From the NCBI RefSeq assembly GCF_009741735.1, contig NZ_WHOH01000001.1, forward strand, positions 186,001 through 250,000: a stretch of DNA of 64,000 bases, in the 5' to 3' direction. Shown one piece after another: positions 53,407 through 61,849 of this stretch. The position numbers and the translations under genes are program-made. The stretch's first letter is position 1, and the number at the start of each line of letters is the position of its first letter. Source of the DNA: Lentibacillus sp. JNUCC-1 (GTDB lineage: Bacteria; Bacillota; Bacilli; Bacillales; Amphibacillaceae). A model generated the notes under the pieces. It had not been told where the DNA came from. It worked only from the letters and a program-made list of their open reading frames with translations, and searched no databases.

Positions 53407-55161
53407 ATGGCTAAACAATTGGATAAAGTAGATGTCGTTGTAGTTGGTACCGGCTGGGCGGGCGGAATCGTTTCTGCGGAATTGGCGAAAGCCGGGAAAA
53501 AGGTTGTAGCCCTTGAACGCGGTGAATACAGAAACAGACAAGATTATATCGGAGTCAAAGACGAATTGCGGTTTACGAATCGGTTTGAAATGATGCAAAA
53601 CCTATCACATGAAACTATTACATCGCGAAATACACTGGATGAAACAGCACTTCCTGTACGCACCCGTGATGAATATATGGCCGGAACGGACTTGGGTGGC
53701 GGCAGTGTGCACTGGGCAGGTGCAACGTATCGTTATTGGCCGTATGATTTCGAGATATACAGTAAAACAGTTGAACGATACGGTAAGGATAAAATCCCTG
53801 AAGGCATGACCATTCAGGATTGGGGCATCACCTATGATGAGATGGACAAATACTATACCCGCTTTGAAAAAACAGCAGGGATTTCAGGGGAAGAAGATCC
53901 ACTAGGCGCAAAGAGATCGGAAGGCTATCCAAATCCGCCTTTGAAAGAAACACCGCCTCTCCGTTTATTCAAAGACGCTGCCAAGAAATTGGGATATCAC
54001 CCCTATCAGGTAGCAGCTGGCAACCTCTCACAAAACTACGAAAACCCTGATGGAGAGGTCTTAAACGCATGTATGTATTGCTCCTACTGTACACAGTACG
54101 GCTGTGATTTCGGAGCAAAGTCCGACCCGTTAGTATCTGTCATCCCTACTGCTCAGAAAACGGGTAATTTTGAAGTACGAACCAAGGCCAATGCCCGGCG
54201 CGTTCTCTATGATGGTGGCGGCAAGGCAAACGGGATCCGATATGTAGATCTGGATACCGGGCTGGAATATGATCAACCCGCAGATGTCGTTGTGCTGGCT
54301 GGGTTCACTTTGACGAATAACCGTCTCCTAATGTTGTCAGGCATTGGTGAACAATATGATCCCAAAACCAGAAAAGGTGTCATTGGACGTAATTTTAACG
54401 GACAATTTAACCTGACTTTTCGTGGAGCAAGAGGTTACTTTGACGACAAGAAATTCAATCTGTATATGGGGGCCGGCGCACTTGGAGCGACTTTAAGTGA
54501 TTATGCGGCTGATAACTTTGATCATTCCGATGTAGACTTCATTAATGGCGGCGGTATTGAACTCAGACAGTACGGTGACGGAGCAATAGCCAGTAATCAT
54601 GTTCCCGACGGTACACCTAAATGGGGATCTGAGTTCAAGAAAAACTCGGTTTACTATGCCTACCGTAATCTCTATGTTTGGTACACCCCTGCCATTATGT
54701 CATGGTGGCATAATTATTTGGATCTTGATCCGACCTATAAAGATGATTTTAATGATCCATTAATTCGTATTACCAACAAATACACCGATCAGGATCGTAA
54801 TATCGCTCAGTTCGGAGTTGAAAAATGTACAGAAATTGTTAAAGAAATGGGTGCTGATATAATAGACGAAGATACAATCCCTGAAGAGTTTGACCACATC
54901 TATCAAGGTGGACACTATGCTGGTGGGGTGATTATGGGTGAAGACCCGGAAACTTCCGCAGTCAATAATTACTTGCAAATGTGGGATGTAGAAAACTTGT
55001 TTGTCGTTGGTGGGTCTGCGTTTCCGCAATTCGCTGGACACCATCCGACTTCAACTATTGGCGCTCTTGCTTATCGTGCTGCAGAAGGTATCGAGAAATA
55101 CTTGAACAACGGCGGTGGAAAACTGGTTTCAGCTAAACAGAAAGATAGTCAACTATCATAA
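53407..55161 (+). CDS. GMC-type gluconate 2-dehydrogenase large subunit-like flavoprotein
   Basis: 584 residues. N-terminal FAD site VVVGTGWAGGIVSAELAKAG (about 11-30), LGGGSVHWAGATYRYW (about 97), a four-cysteine CMYCSYCTQYGCDFGAKSDP (about 222) that could hold an Fe-S cluster, and the GMC C-terminus GGSAFPQFAGHHPTSTIGAL with catalytic histidines. It oxidises a sugar or sugar acid outside the cell, riding through Tat with subunit 3. No cytochrome c subunit gene follows, so electrons must go to another acceptor. Confidence 0.9.
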   Translation: MAKQLDKVDVVVVGTGWAGGIVSAELAKAGKKVVALERGEYRNRQDYIGVKDELRFTNRFEMMQNLSHETITSRNTLDETALPVRTRDEYMAGTDLGGGSVHWAGATYRYWPYDFEIYSKTVERYGKDKIPEGMTIQDWGITYDEMDKYYTRFEKTAGISGEEDPLGAKRSEGYPNPPLKETPPLRLFKDAAKKLGYHPYQVAAGNLSQNYENPDGEVLNACMYCSYCTQYGCDFGAKSDPLVSVIPTAQKTGNFEVRTKANARRVLYDGGGKANGIRYVDLDTGLEYDQPADVVVLAGFTLTNNRLLMLSGIGEQYDPKTRKGVIGRNFNGQFNLTFRGARGYFDDKKFNLYMGAGALGATLSDYAADNFDHSDVDFINGGGIELRQYGDGAIASNHVPDGTPKWGSEFKKNSVYYAYRNLYVWYTPAIMSWWHNYLDLDPTYKDDFNDPLIRITNKYTDQDRNIAQFGVEKCTEIVKEMGADIIDEDTIPEEFDHIYQGGHYAGGVIMGEDPETSAVNNYLQMWDVENLFVVGGSAFPQFAGHHPTSTIGALAYRAAEGIEKYLNNGGGKLVSAKQKDSQLS

Positions 55162-55245
55162 TTCACCACATTGAATAACTTGAGGTAAATGGGAAAAGTT
55201 AAGGAGGCTGATTTATAGAAAATACCAAGGAGGTCGAGGCCCAAT

Positions 55246-55509
55246 ATGGAAATCAATCAATCTTTCCAGCCTGGCGAAGTGGTTTATATCATTATACGTA
55301 ATCCCCATGCTCAAGATGTCGCCCATGTGCAACAGGCAGCTGTTGTTCAGGACCCTGAGAGCCATACAGGTTTGTCTCTTTTCATTCATGAAACTTATTT
55401 TCCCTTGACAGAGGAATTTGCAGTGTATCAGACTGAGGAAGAAGCAGAACAAGCTTATCAAGAAGCTTTTGACTCTCCTGATACTGGAGGAGAAACGTAT
55501 TATGGTTAG
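55246..55509 (+). CDS. splA: SplA, regulator of spore photoproduct lyase
   Basis: 87 residues: FQPGEVVYIIIRNPHAQDVAHVQQAAVV and LFIHETYFPLTEEFAVY match SplA of Bacillus, a TRAP-like protein that represses splB. CAAGGAGGTCGAGG precedes the ATG. Its last eight bases overlap splB, giving translational coupling. Confidence 0.93.
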   Translation: MEINQSFQPGEVVYIIIRNPHAQDVAHVQQAAVVQDPESHTGLSLFIHETYFPLTEEFAVYQTEEEAEQAYQEAFDSPDTGGETYYG

Positions 55510-56530
55510 GCCCTTTGTACCGCAGCTTGTCTATGTTGAACCAAGGGCATTGGAATATCCGCTTGGCAATGAACTCGTTGAAAAGTTTAATAACATGGGC
55601 ATTGAAATCCGTGAAACGACATCTCACAACCAAATACGTAATCTACCTGGAGATAACCATTTTCAAAAATACCGAACGGCCAAGTCAACCCTTGTAGTCG
55701 GACTGCGCAAAACATTAAAATTCGATACATCAAAGCCATCCGCGGAATATGCGATCCCCTTTGCTACTGGCTGTATGGGGCATTGCCACTATTGTTATTT
55801 ACAGACAACAATGGGCAGTAAACCTTATATTCGCACATATGTCAATGTAGATGAAATTTTTGATGCAGCGGAAGCCTATATGCAAGAACGCGCTCCGGAA
55901 ATCACCAGATTTGAAGCATCGTGTACTTCTGACATTGTAGGTGTTGATCACCTGACACATACGTTAAAACGTGCGATTGAGTATTTTGGGTCTTCAGAGC
56001 ACGGAAAACTCCGGTTCGTCACAAAGTTTGCCCATGTGGATCATTTGCTGGATGCCAAACATAACGGCAGAACCCGGTTTCGATTTAGTGTCAACGATGA
56101 ATACATCATCAAGTACTTTGAGCCTGGAACCTCAAGATTGAACGAGCGTATTGAAGCAGCTGTAAAAGTTGCTGAGGCAGGGTACCCGCTCGGTTTCATC
56201 GTTGCGCCCATTTATATCCATGAGGGCTGGCAGGAAGGCTACAAAGAAATGTTTGAAAAATTGGAAGCTGCCCTGCCCCAGAAGGCGACGAAAGATTTAA
56301 CGTTTGAGCTCATACAGCACCGGTTTACCAAGCCGGCCAAACGTGTCATTCAGGAAAACTATCCCATGACTAAACTGGAGTTAGACGAATCCAAGCGTAA
56401 ATGGAAATGGGGACGCTACGGAATTGGAAAATACGTTTACCAGGATAATGAGCAAGAAGCGATTAAAGACACCCTTGGCGGTTACATTAAATCCTTTTTT
56501 CCTGATGCGAAGATTGAGTATTTTACGTGA
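55502..56530 (+). CDS. splB: Spore photoproduct lyase
   Basis: 342 residues. The radical-SAM cluster CMGHCHYC (about 89-96) and the H-donor cysteine in EASCTSDIVG (about 141) are both present, as is the terminal block KRKWKWGRYGIGKYVY. It repairs UV-induced 5-thyminyl-5,6-dihydrothymine in germinating spores, so the organism makes endospores. ATG 55502 overlaps the end of splA; the longer frame from 55418 is not used. Confidence 0.96.
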   Translation: MVRPFVPQLVYVEPRALEYPLGNELVEKFNNMGIEIRETTSHNQIRNLPGDNHFQKYRTAKSTLVVGLRKTLKFDTSKPSAEYAIPFATGCMGHCHYCYLQTTMGSKPYIRTYVNVDEIFDAAEAYMQERAPEITRFEASCTSDIVGVDHLTHTLKRAIEYFGSSEHGKLRFVTKFAHVDHLLDAKHNGRTRFRFSVNDEYIIKYFEPGTSRLNERIEAAVKVAEAGYPLGFIVAPIYIHEGWQEGYKEMFEKLEAALPQKATKDLTFELIQHRFTKPAKRVIQENYPMTKLELDESKRKWKWGRYGIGKYVYQDNEQEAIKDTLGGYIKSFFPDAKIEYFT

Positions 56531-56632
56531 GAATACGCGGGGGCTCATAACTCGAGCCCCACGTTCACGTAAAGATCGACTTCTGTTGTGTTTCCCTAAA
56601 ATGACAAAAGTCTATGCCCAAAATGAAGAGCA

Positions 56633-57208
56633 TTAAATTTTGCCTTGCCGGTAATCGACGATGTCTTCATGAAGTTCTTCATACATACTTTGAACGCCCG
56701 CATGAGATGCCTCAAATGTTCTGGCACGATCTTTTCTAATCCCAATATTATCCGCTTCTTGAACCGAATCAATATTTGCTCCCATGAAAATGAATTCCCA
56801 TCCGTGTTTTGCTTGCTGGCATGTAATCATTTCTTTTATCTGACGCTGTGAAAATTCCTGACTGGCATTTTCCATACCATCTGTCGTGATCACAAAAATA
56901 ACATTCTGATCCTCTTCCTGACACCGAGCTTTTACAGTATTGATGGTTCTTCCCACAGCATCAAGTAATGCGGTCATGCCTCTCACATAATACGTCTCAT
57001 GAGTTAAGGATGCTTTGTTTGCATGAACCCCGTCATGAATCATTTCATACCGATCATCAAAGAGAATCGTCGTAAGTCTTGTTTCACCAGAAAGACTGCG
57101 CTGCTTCTCCACAAATGCATTGAACCCTCCAATCGTATCATCTTCCAAGCCTGCCATCGAACCGCTTCTATCGAGCAGGAAGATAATTTCAGTTACATTT
57201 CCAGTCAT
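56633..57208 (-). CDS. von Willebrand factor A domain protein
   Basis: 191 residues that are almost entirely a vWA domain: MIDAS DRSGSM in FLLDRSGSMAGLED (about 10-23), T in GMTALLDAVG and D in VITTDGMENAS. Metal-dependent protein binding in the cytoplasm is expected. ATG 57208 is nine bases after AAAGG; the ATG at 57217 abuts it. Divergent from an HTH protein gene with a 93-base gap, suggesting a shared regulatory region. Confidence 0.88.
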   Translation of the reverse strand: MTGNVTEIIFLLDRSGSMAGLEDDTIGGFNAFVEKQRSLSGETRLTTILFDDRYEMIHDGVHANKASLTHETYYVRGMTALLDAVGRTINTVKARCQEEDQNVIFVITTDGMENASQEFSQRQIKEMITCQQAKHGWEFIFMGANIDSVQEADNIGIRKDRARTFEASHAGVQSMYEELHEDIVDYRQGKI

Positions 57209-57301
57209 ATGAATCATCCTTTCCTGTTATTCTGTTATAATCATAACGTAAGTCTTAAACAGAATGGTCGCCTTCAAAGCGACATTAAAGGAGTGGATTG
57301 A

Positions 57302-57732
57302 ATGCTCAGATCAGAAACAGTTGCATCCCTCATCGATTATGTCCGGCAACATCAAAAATACCCAGCTCTAGAGAAGGAAGTACAAGCTGGGACTGTATCT
57401 GAAAATACACTTTCTATTGACCTGAACAATTACATTCAAAAACATCAAAAACCAACTTTCAGCAGGTGCTGTTTCAATATATCGATGAAAAAGGCGAATC
57501 CGACTCTGCCATTTATCAGCGGGCAGGCATTGATCACAGACATTTTTCCAAGATCCGTTCAAATGTTGATTATCATCCTAAGAAAAACACTGTAATTGCA
57601 CTTGCTTTGGCACTAGAGCTGGATCAGGCAGAAGCTGAGGAACTGCTTGAGGCTGCAGGCTATGCCTTGTCAGGTAACAATACTGGGGATTTGGTCATTC
57701 AATTTTGCCTTGAACAAAAGATTTATCAAAAT
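57302..57732 (+). pseudogene. Helix-turn-helix protein, N-terminal part, frameshifted and split by tnpB element
   Basis: The first frame MLRSETVASLIDYVRQHQKY ... NNYIQKHQKPTF changes near 57460 to LFQYIDEKGESDSAIYQRAGIDHRHFSKIRSN, which is an HTH (about 70-110), then KNTVIALALALELDQAEAEELLEAAGYAL. One extra T in TTT (57456-57458) would read PTFQQVLFQYID. After VIQFCLEQKIYQN the tnpB element begins; the last 20 residues are at 59335-59397. Such small HTH proteins often accompany vWA genes in Firmicutes; role unknown. Confidence 0.75.
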
Positions 57733-57985
57733 TAGGCGAGAAAACGCCTTCTTCAAGCGCGTGAAGGGCAAAGCCCAGTGGTAAGTGGGAGATGAATCGC
57801 CTTCGGACAAGGTGTAGTTTTGCTACCTCAATTGTCCGACTGCTCAAAAATCTATATCAATGAGATAAATAGCAGTTGGAGGATAGGCACCAACCAGGCG
57901 TTTGTTTCCCCCGCAAAACGTTGCATAATTACGATCACTATGATATAATAGAACATAGGTTCTCGTTCGAGGAGGGTGACTAGCC

Positions 57986-59178
57986 ATGTCCGTCCATAAA
58001 GCCTATAATTTTCGTATCCATCCCACTAAAAAGCAAACAGAACTGATCAACAAAACATTTGGTTGTAGCCGTTTTGTCTTCAATCGTTTCCTCGCTGAAT
58101 GGAATGATACCTACCAAGAAACAGGCAAGGGCTTGACCTATCACGCCTGTTCTTCCGGATTGCCCTTTTTAAAAAATGAATACGAGTGGTTAAAAGAAGT
58201 GGACAGTATTGCTCTTCAATCATCGCTTAAAAATCTTGCTGATGCTTTTTCGAGATTCTTTAAGAAACAAACTAAAGCACCGCGGTTTAAATCTAAAAAG
58301 AACAATGTCCAGTCTTATAAAACGAAATACACGAACGGTAATATTGCGGTTGTCGGCAATAAGATTAAACTTCCTAAACTGGGATTGGTTAGATTTGCCA
58401 AAAGTCGTGACGTTCGTGGACGTATCATAAACGTCACCATAAGAAGAAACGCGAGCGGCAAGTATTTTGTTTCAATTTTAGCGGAAACAGAAGTCAGCGA
58501 ACGACCGAAAACGCATACTTCTATTGGTATAGATTTAGGTATCGAAGCCTTTGCCATCCTTTCTGATGGCCAGAAAATCGATAATAATAAGTTCACAGCA
58601 AAAATGGAAAAGAAATTAAAACGGGAACAGAAAAAACTGGCAAGACGCGCATTAAACGCTAAAAAGAACGGTATCAATCTCTTTGAAGCTAAAAATTATC
58701 AAAAACAAAAAAGGAAAGTGGCGCGTTTGCATGAAAAAGTCATGAATCAGCGTGAGGATTTTCTTAATAAGTTAAGTACGATAACAAGGAGACAGGCTAA
58801 GAACGCCACGTCCTGTGGCAACGCCTGCATGACCAACATCCTGTTGGCCCCAACCACGATATCATCTGTATCGAAGACTTAAACATAAAAGGCATGTTAC
58901 GTAATCACAAGCTGGCAAAAGCTGTCTCTGATGTCTCCTGGTCTCGCTTTGTTACGAAATTACAATACAAAGCTGACTGGTACGGCAAAACAATCGTAAA
59001 AGTGGACAGATGGTTCCCATCCAGCCAGATATGTTCCGAATGCGGCCATCAAGACGGCAGGAAATCGCTTGAAACCAGAAACTGGTCTTGTCCTGTTTGC
59101 CTGATCCCCCACGACCGGGATATCAATGCCAGCAAAAACATATTAGCTGAAGGCTTACGCATACAAGCGTCAGCTTAA
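57986..59178 (+). pseudogene. tnpB: TnpB/OrfB (IS605 type 2) interrupted by a REP-like unit
   Basis: Two parts of an about 370-residue TnpB. The first (to about 58790) has KAYNFRIHPTKKQTELINKT and RuvC D in SIGIDLGIEAFAI; after LNKLSTITR the frame runs into a GC-rich paired hairpin (58795-58850). The second (from about 58855) continues HDIICIEDLNIKGMLRNHKL with E, then KVDRWFPSSQICSECGHQDG, WSCPVC and HDRDINASKNIL with D. All catalytic residues remain, but the roughly 60-base insert shifts the frame, so the protein is probably inactive. Confidence 0.85.
58795..58850 (+). repeat. REP-like paired-hairpin unit (b), inside tnpB
   Basis: GGCTAAGAAC then GCCACGTCCTGTGGC, AACGCCTGCATGA and CCAACATCCTGTTGG. 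Same layout as the unit at 12711-12777, with compensated stem changes and constant TCCT loops. Its presence within a coding sequence shows it was inserted. Confidence 0.8.
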
Positions 59179-59328
59179 AATGCAGTAAGAACCGCAGGGA
59201 CTGCGGGGATAGCTTGGTCAATAAGAGAAACCTCTGACTATGGTGTATGCCATCATAGTCAAGTATGCTTTATTCCCAAGAATCCCCCACTTCAATCAGA
59301 CCGTAAGGTGGATAAGTGGCGGGTAGTT
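59179..59328 (+). ncRNA. Candidate omega RNA / right end of tnpB element C
   Basis: About 150 bases with hairpins (CTGACTATGG...CATAGTCAAG; CCCCCACTT...AGTGGCGGG) between tnpB and the element end. By analogy it would contain the guide RNA scaffold. It may be non-functional here because tnpB is broken. Confidence 0.4.
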
Positions 59329-59334
59329 CAAAAT

Positions 59335-59397
59335 GTACAGGATGTTAATGAAGCACTGAACCATTTTAGATTACAGCCATTAACAGGAATAAAATAG
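59335..59397 (+). pseudogene. C-terminal fragment of the split HTH protein
   Basis: The frame after the element reads VQDVNEALNHFRLQPLTGIK and stops at 59397; joined to EQKIYQN at 57732 it gives a natural helical C-terminus, which is how the element boundaries were inferred. Confidence 0.75.
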
Positions 59398-59519
59398 AAC
59401 AGGAACGCATATTCGGTTTCTGCTATGCAGTTTAATTCATATATGATAATCTTATAATAGCAACTACATAAGTATAGTGGGCGGTTGGCCATCTTCCTTT
59501 CAGAAGGGAGGTGGTTGGA

Positions 59520-59627
59520 ATGACGGCATTCGAAGCATTAAGTCTCGTGGCGCAATTCAGCATTTCGCTGATTGCATTACTCACACTTATAATCGCTGTT
59601 GTCGTCTTTCTAAACAAAAAGAAGTAA
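59520..59627 (+). CDS. Putative type I toxin, holin-like small membrane peptide
   Basis: 35 residues: MTAFEALSLVAQFSISLIAL then LTLIIAVVVFLNKKK. A single transmembrane helix, a short charged tail of lysines and the MTxxEALxL start match the putative holin-like toxins (TxpA/BsrG/Fst-like group) of Firmicutes. GGGAGGTGG gives a strong ribosome site and TATAAT lies at about 59450. The 3' end is overlapped by a predicted antisense RNA from a strong reverse promoter, as in type I toxin-antitoxin systems. Confidence 0.75.
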   Translation: MTAFEALSLVAQFSISLIALLTLIIAVVVFLNKKK

Positions 59628-59745
59628 CCGCCCCACCCAGGTTGGCGTTTACTTCTTTTGCTCACATCAAAATCTGGTCGACCGCTCTTTATGCGGTTTG
59701 TAGTTGCCGGCACCGGGCAGCTGGAACTGCTCGGTGCCTATTTCT
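59613..59745 (-). ncRNA. Predicted antisense antitoxin RNA
   Basis: A reverse promoter at 59752-59780 would start an RNA near 59745. It contains hairpin GGCACCGAGCAG...CTGCCCGGTGCC and would end at AAAAGAAGTAAACGCC...GGCGGTTACTTCTTTTTG, giving about 130 bases complementary to the last codons and 3' end of the toxin mRNA. Confidence 0.65.
59617..59659. terminator. Bidirectional terminator at toxin stop codon
   Basis: AAAAGAAGTAACCGCC and GGCGTTTACTTCTTTT form a long stem around CCACCCAGGTT, including the toxin stop. On the minus strand it ends the antisense RNA with TTTTTG. Confidence 0.7.
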
Positions 59746-59749
59746 ATTT
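59709..59749 (+). terminator. Terminator of toxin mRNA
   Basis: GGCACCGGGCAG pairs with CTGCTCGGTGCC (one G-T), loop CTGGAA, then TATTTCTATTTT. Confidence 0.75.
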
Positions 59750-59751
59750 TC

Positions 59752-59780
59752 AGTATAAGATGAAATAGTTATACTGTCAA
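59752..59780 (-). promoter_or_regulatory. Strong promoter of the antisense RNA
   Basis: On the minus strand TTGACA (59775-59780), 17 bases, TATACT (59752-59757): one mismatch from the SigA consensus. It points toward the toxin gene and no protein gene follows on that strand. Confidence 0.8.
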
Positions 59781-59784
59781 AGAT

Positions 59785-60342
59785 TTATGGGGATTCACTT
59801 AAGTCCTCATATTGGTCTCTTAGCAGTCCATAGTAAATAAGATCTTCATATCGTTCGTCCTTTGTCACATGGTCGATCAATATACCTTCCCTATGCATGC
59901 CTGCTTTTTTCAAAACACGGCCTGAAGCCGGATTTGAACCAAAGCACCTTGCATATACCTTATGATAGTGTTTCTCTTCAAAAGCGAATTGCATAATTGC
60001 CCTCAAAGCCCCTGTTGCATAGCCATTCCCCCAGTATTCTTCCCCGATCCAGTATCCGACTTCACCATTTTGAGCTTGCTGATTATGAGATACGCCGATT
60101 GCTCCGTATATTTTGCCAGAATCCTGATCCGTAATTGCAAATTCATAAGCTCTGCCGTTTTTAAAATGTTCAAGTTGAGGCTTAATCCATGCTATTGCAT
60201 CTTCCTCTGAATAAGGGTATGGCAAGTGTAACGTGTTCCTATAAATATTATAATTGTTACACATGTGGGCGACATCAGCTGCATCAGATGTTTGAAATAA
60301 TCTGAGCTTTAACCCATTCTCAGTCATTATAACCTTAGACAT
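59785..60342 (-). CDS. GNAT family acetyltransferase (RimJ/RimL type)
   Basis: 185 residues from ATG 60342 with GGGGAGAA upstream. Conserved blocks: LRLFQTSDAADVAHMCNN, GEVGYWIGEEYWGNGYATGALRAIMQFAFE (acetyl-CoA loop, about 95-125) and NPASGRVLKKAGMHREGIL. Likely acetylates an N-terminal amine or small amine. Its 3' end is next to the antisense promoter. Confidence 0.9.
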   Translation of the reverse strand: MSKVIMTENGLKLRLFQTSDAADVAHMCNNYNIYRNTLHLPYPYSEEDAIAWIKPQLEHFKNGRAYEFAITDQDSGKIYGAIGVSHNQQAQNGEVGYWIGEEYWGNGYATGALRAIMQFAFEEKHYHKVYARCFGSNPASGRVLKKAGMHREGILIDHVTKDERYEDLIYYGLLRDQYEDLSESP

Positions 60343-60496
60343 AACAGTTCTCCCCTTCTCACCACTGCTTTCCAACTTTGTATGTATATTACTTCAGTTT
60401 ACATGTTTCAGCAAACGATCTTATGCTCATTTACTGCAAAACCGCTCGCCTTCCGTGTATACTTAACATATGTTAAGTACAGAAAGGAATGACATA

Positions 60497-61726
60497 ATGA
60501 AACAGGATTTGATTAAACGACTGGATACATATGCCAGAATTGACACACAGTCTGATGGAGACAGCCAAACCACCCCCTCCACCCCAGGTCAGTGGAATCT
60601 TGCCGAACTGTTGGTGGAAGAGTTAAAAACAATTGGTATGAAAGACGTCACCATTGACGACAATGCTTACGTTATGGCAACTTTGCCAACAAATACCGAT
60701 AAAAGCGTACCGACAATCGGCTTTCTGGCACATGTAGACACCGCAACAGACTTCACTGGCAAAGATGTGAATCCACAGATTGTCAGCGATTACGACGGGA
60801 AAGCGATCGAGTTAAATAAAGAGCTTGGTGTTGTGCTTTCACCTGAAGAATTCCCTGAATTAGCCAGCTACAAAGGCCATACACTGATAACAACGGATGG
60901 GAGCACTCTCCTTGGTGCCGACAATAAAGCGGGCATTGCTGAAATCATGACCGCCATGGCCTATTTGAAACAAAATCCTGACATCAAACATGGTGATATT
61001 CGTGTGGCTTTCACGCCGGATGAAGAAATTGGCCGTGGGCCGCATAAATTTGATGTCGAGCGTTTTAATGCAGATTTCGCCTATACAATTGATGGAGGCC
61101 CTCTCGGTGAATTGCAATACGAAAGTTTCAATGCTGCCGCTGCCAAAGTAACGTTCACAGGCAACAGCGTTCATCCTGGAACAGCCAAGAATAAAATGGT
61201 GAATGCGGGCAAGATGGCTGCGGAATTTATTTGTAAATTCCCTTCACAGGAAGCACCTGAGCATACGGAAAAATATGAGGGTTTCTATCATTTAATTGAT
61301 GTTAACGGTAATGTTGAAAATACCGTTGTAAATTATATCATCAGGGATTTTGATAAAAACAATTTTGAAGCCCGAAAAAACACCATCAGTCGTTATGTTG
61401 AACAGATCAATGATACGTATGGTCCCGGTAGTGCGACACTCGAAATGAACGATCAATATTACAATATGAAAGAAAAAATTGAACCAGTTATGGAGATTGT
61501 CGATGTTGCAAGCGAAGCAATGACAAATCTCGGAATTGAACCATTGATCAAACCCGTTCGTGGGGGGACGGATGGTTCACAGCTGTCATACAAAGGTTTG
61601 CCAACCCCGAATATTTTTACCGGCGGTGAGAATTATCATGGGAAATTTGAGTACATTTCCGTTGATAATATGGAAAAAGCGACCAATGTGATCGTAGAAA
61701 TTTGTAAGTTATTTGAACGACGATAA
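60497..61726 (+). CDS. pepT: Peptidase T (tripeptide aminopeptidase)
   Basis: 410 residues of M20[15 protein letters not shown] (H and D about 77-79), [14 protein letters not shown] (D about 138), [15 protein letters not shown] (Glu pair about 175), [16 protein letters not shown] and H in [11 protein letters not shown] near 380. It removes N-terminal residues from tripeptides in the cytoplasm. AGAAAGGAATGA precedes ATG 60497. Confidence 0.96.
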   Translation: MKQDLIKRLDTYARIDTQSDGDSQTTPSTPGQWNLAELLVEELKTIGMKDVTIDDNAYVMATLPTNTDKSVPTIGFLAHVDTATDFTGKDVNPQIVSDYDGKAIELNKELGVVLSPEEFPELASYKGHTLITTDGSTLLGADNKAGIAEIMTAMAYLKQNPDIKHGDIRVAFTPDEEIGRGPHKFDVERFNADFAYTIDGGPLGELQYESFNAAAAKVTFTGNSVHPGTAKNKMVNAGKMAAEFICKFPSQEAPEHTEKYEGFYHLIDVNGNVENTVVNYIIRDFDKNNFEARKNTISRYVEQINDTYGPGSATLEMNDQYYNMKEKIEPVMEIVDVASEAMTNLGIEPLIKPVRGGTDGSQLSYKGLPTPNIFTGGENYHGKFEYISVDNMEKATNVIVEICKLFERR

Positions 61727-61729
61727 CGA

Positions 61730-61775
61730 GCAAAAGCGGAAGCGCCTTGATCATCCCCGAGAAACATAAGCAAAT
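61730..61775. repeat. Dispersed short repeat, copy 2
   Basis: CAAAAGCGGAAGCGCCTTGA then TCATCCCCGAGAAACATAAG: same pattern as 2904-2940, again placed directly before a terminator hairpin. Confidence 0.6.
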
Positions 61776-61777
61776 AA

Positions 61778-61825
61778 AAAGCCAGAAGGAGGCTCCTAAG
61801 CAGGGGCCGCTTCTGGCTTTCATTT
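61778..61825. terminator. Bidirectional terminator between pepT and yhgE-like gene
   Basis: AAGCCAGAAG pairs with CTTCTGGCTTTC, with an inner GGCTCC/GGGGCC pairing, followed by ATTTTAG. Confidence 0.82.
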
Positions 61826-61849
61826 TAGACTATGGCATCTGTTCAAATG

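Larger units (their letters stand above)
57733..59331 (+). mobile_element. IS605-type tnpB element C (about 1.6 kb)
   Basis: Bounded by the HTH gene fragments; CAAAAT occurs at both junctions, so the exact ends can shift by up to six bases. The left part has hairpins and GATATAATAGAACATAGGTT before the gene; the right part ends in a CCCCCACTT...AGTGGCGGG hairpin and GTTCAA. Different from elements A and B in tnpB type. tnpA is absent. Confidence 0.8.
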
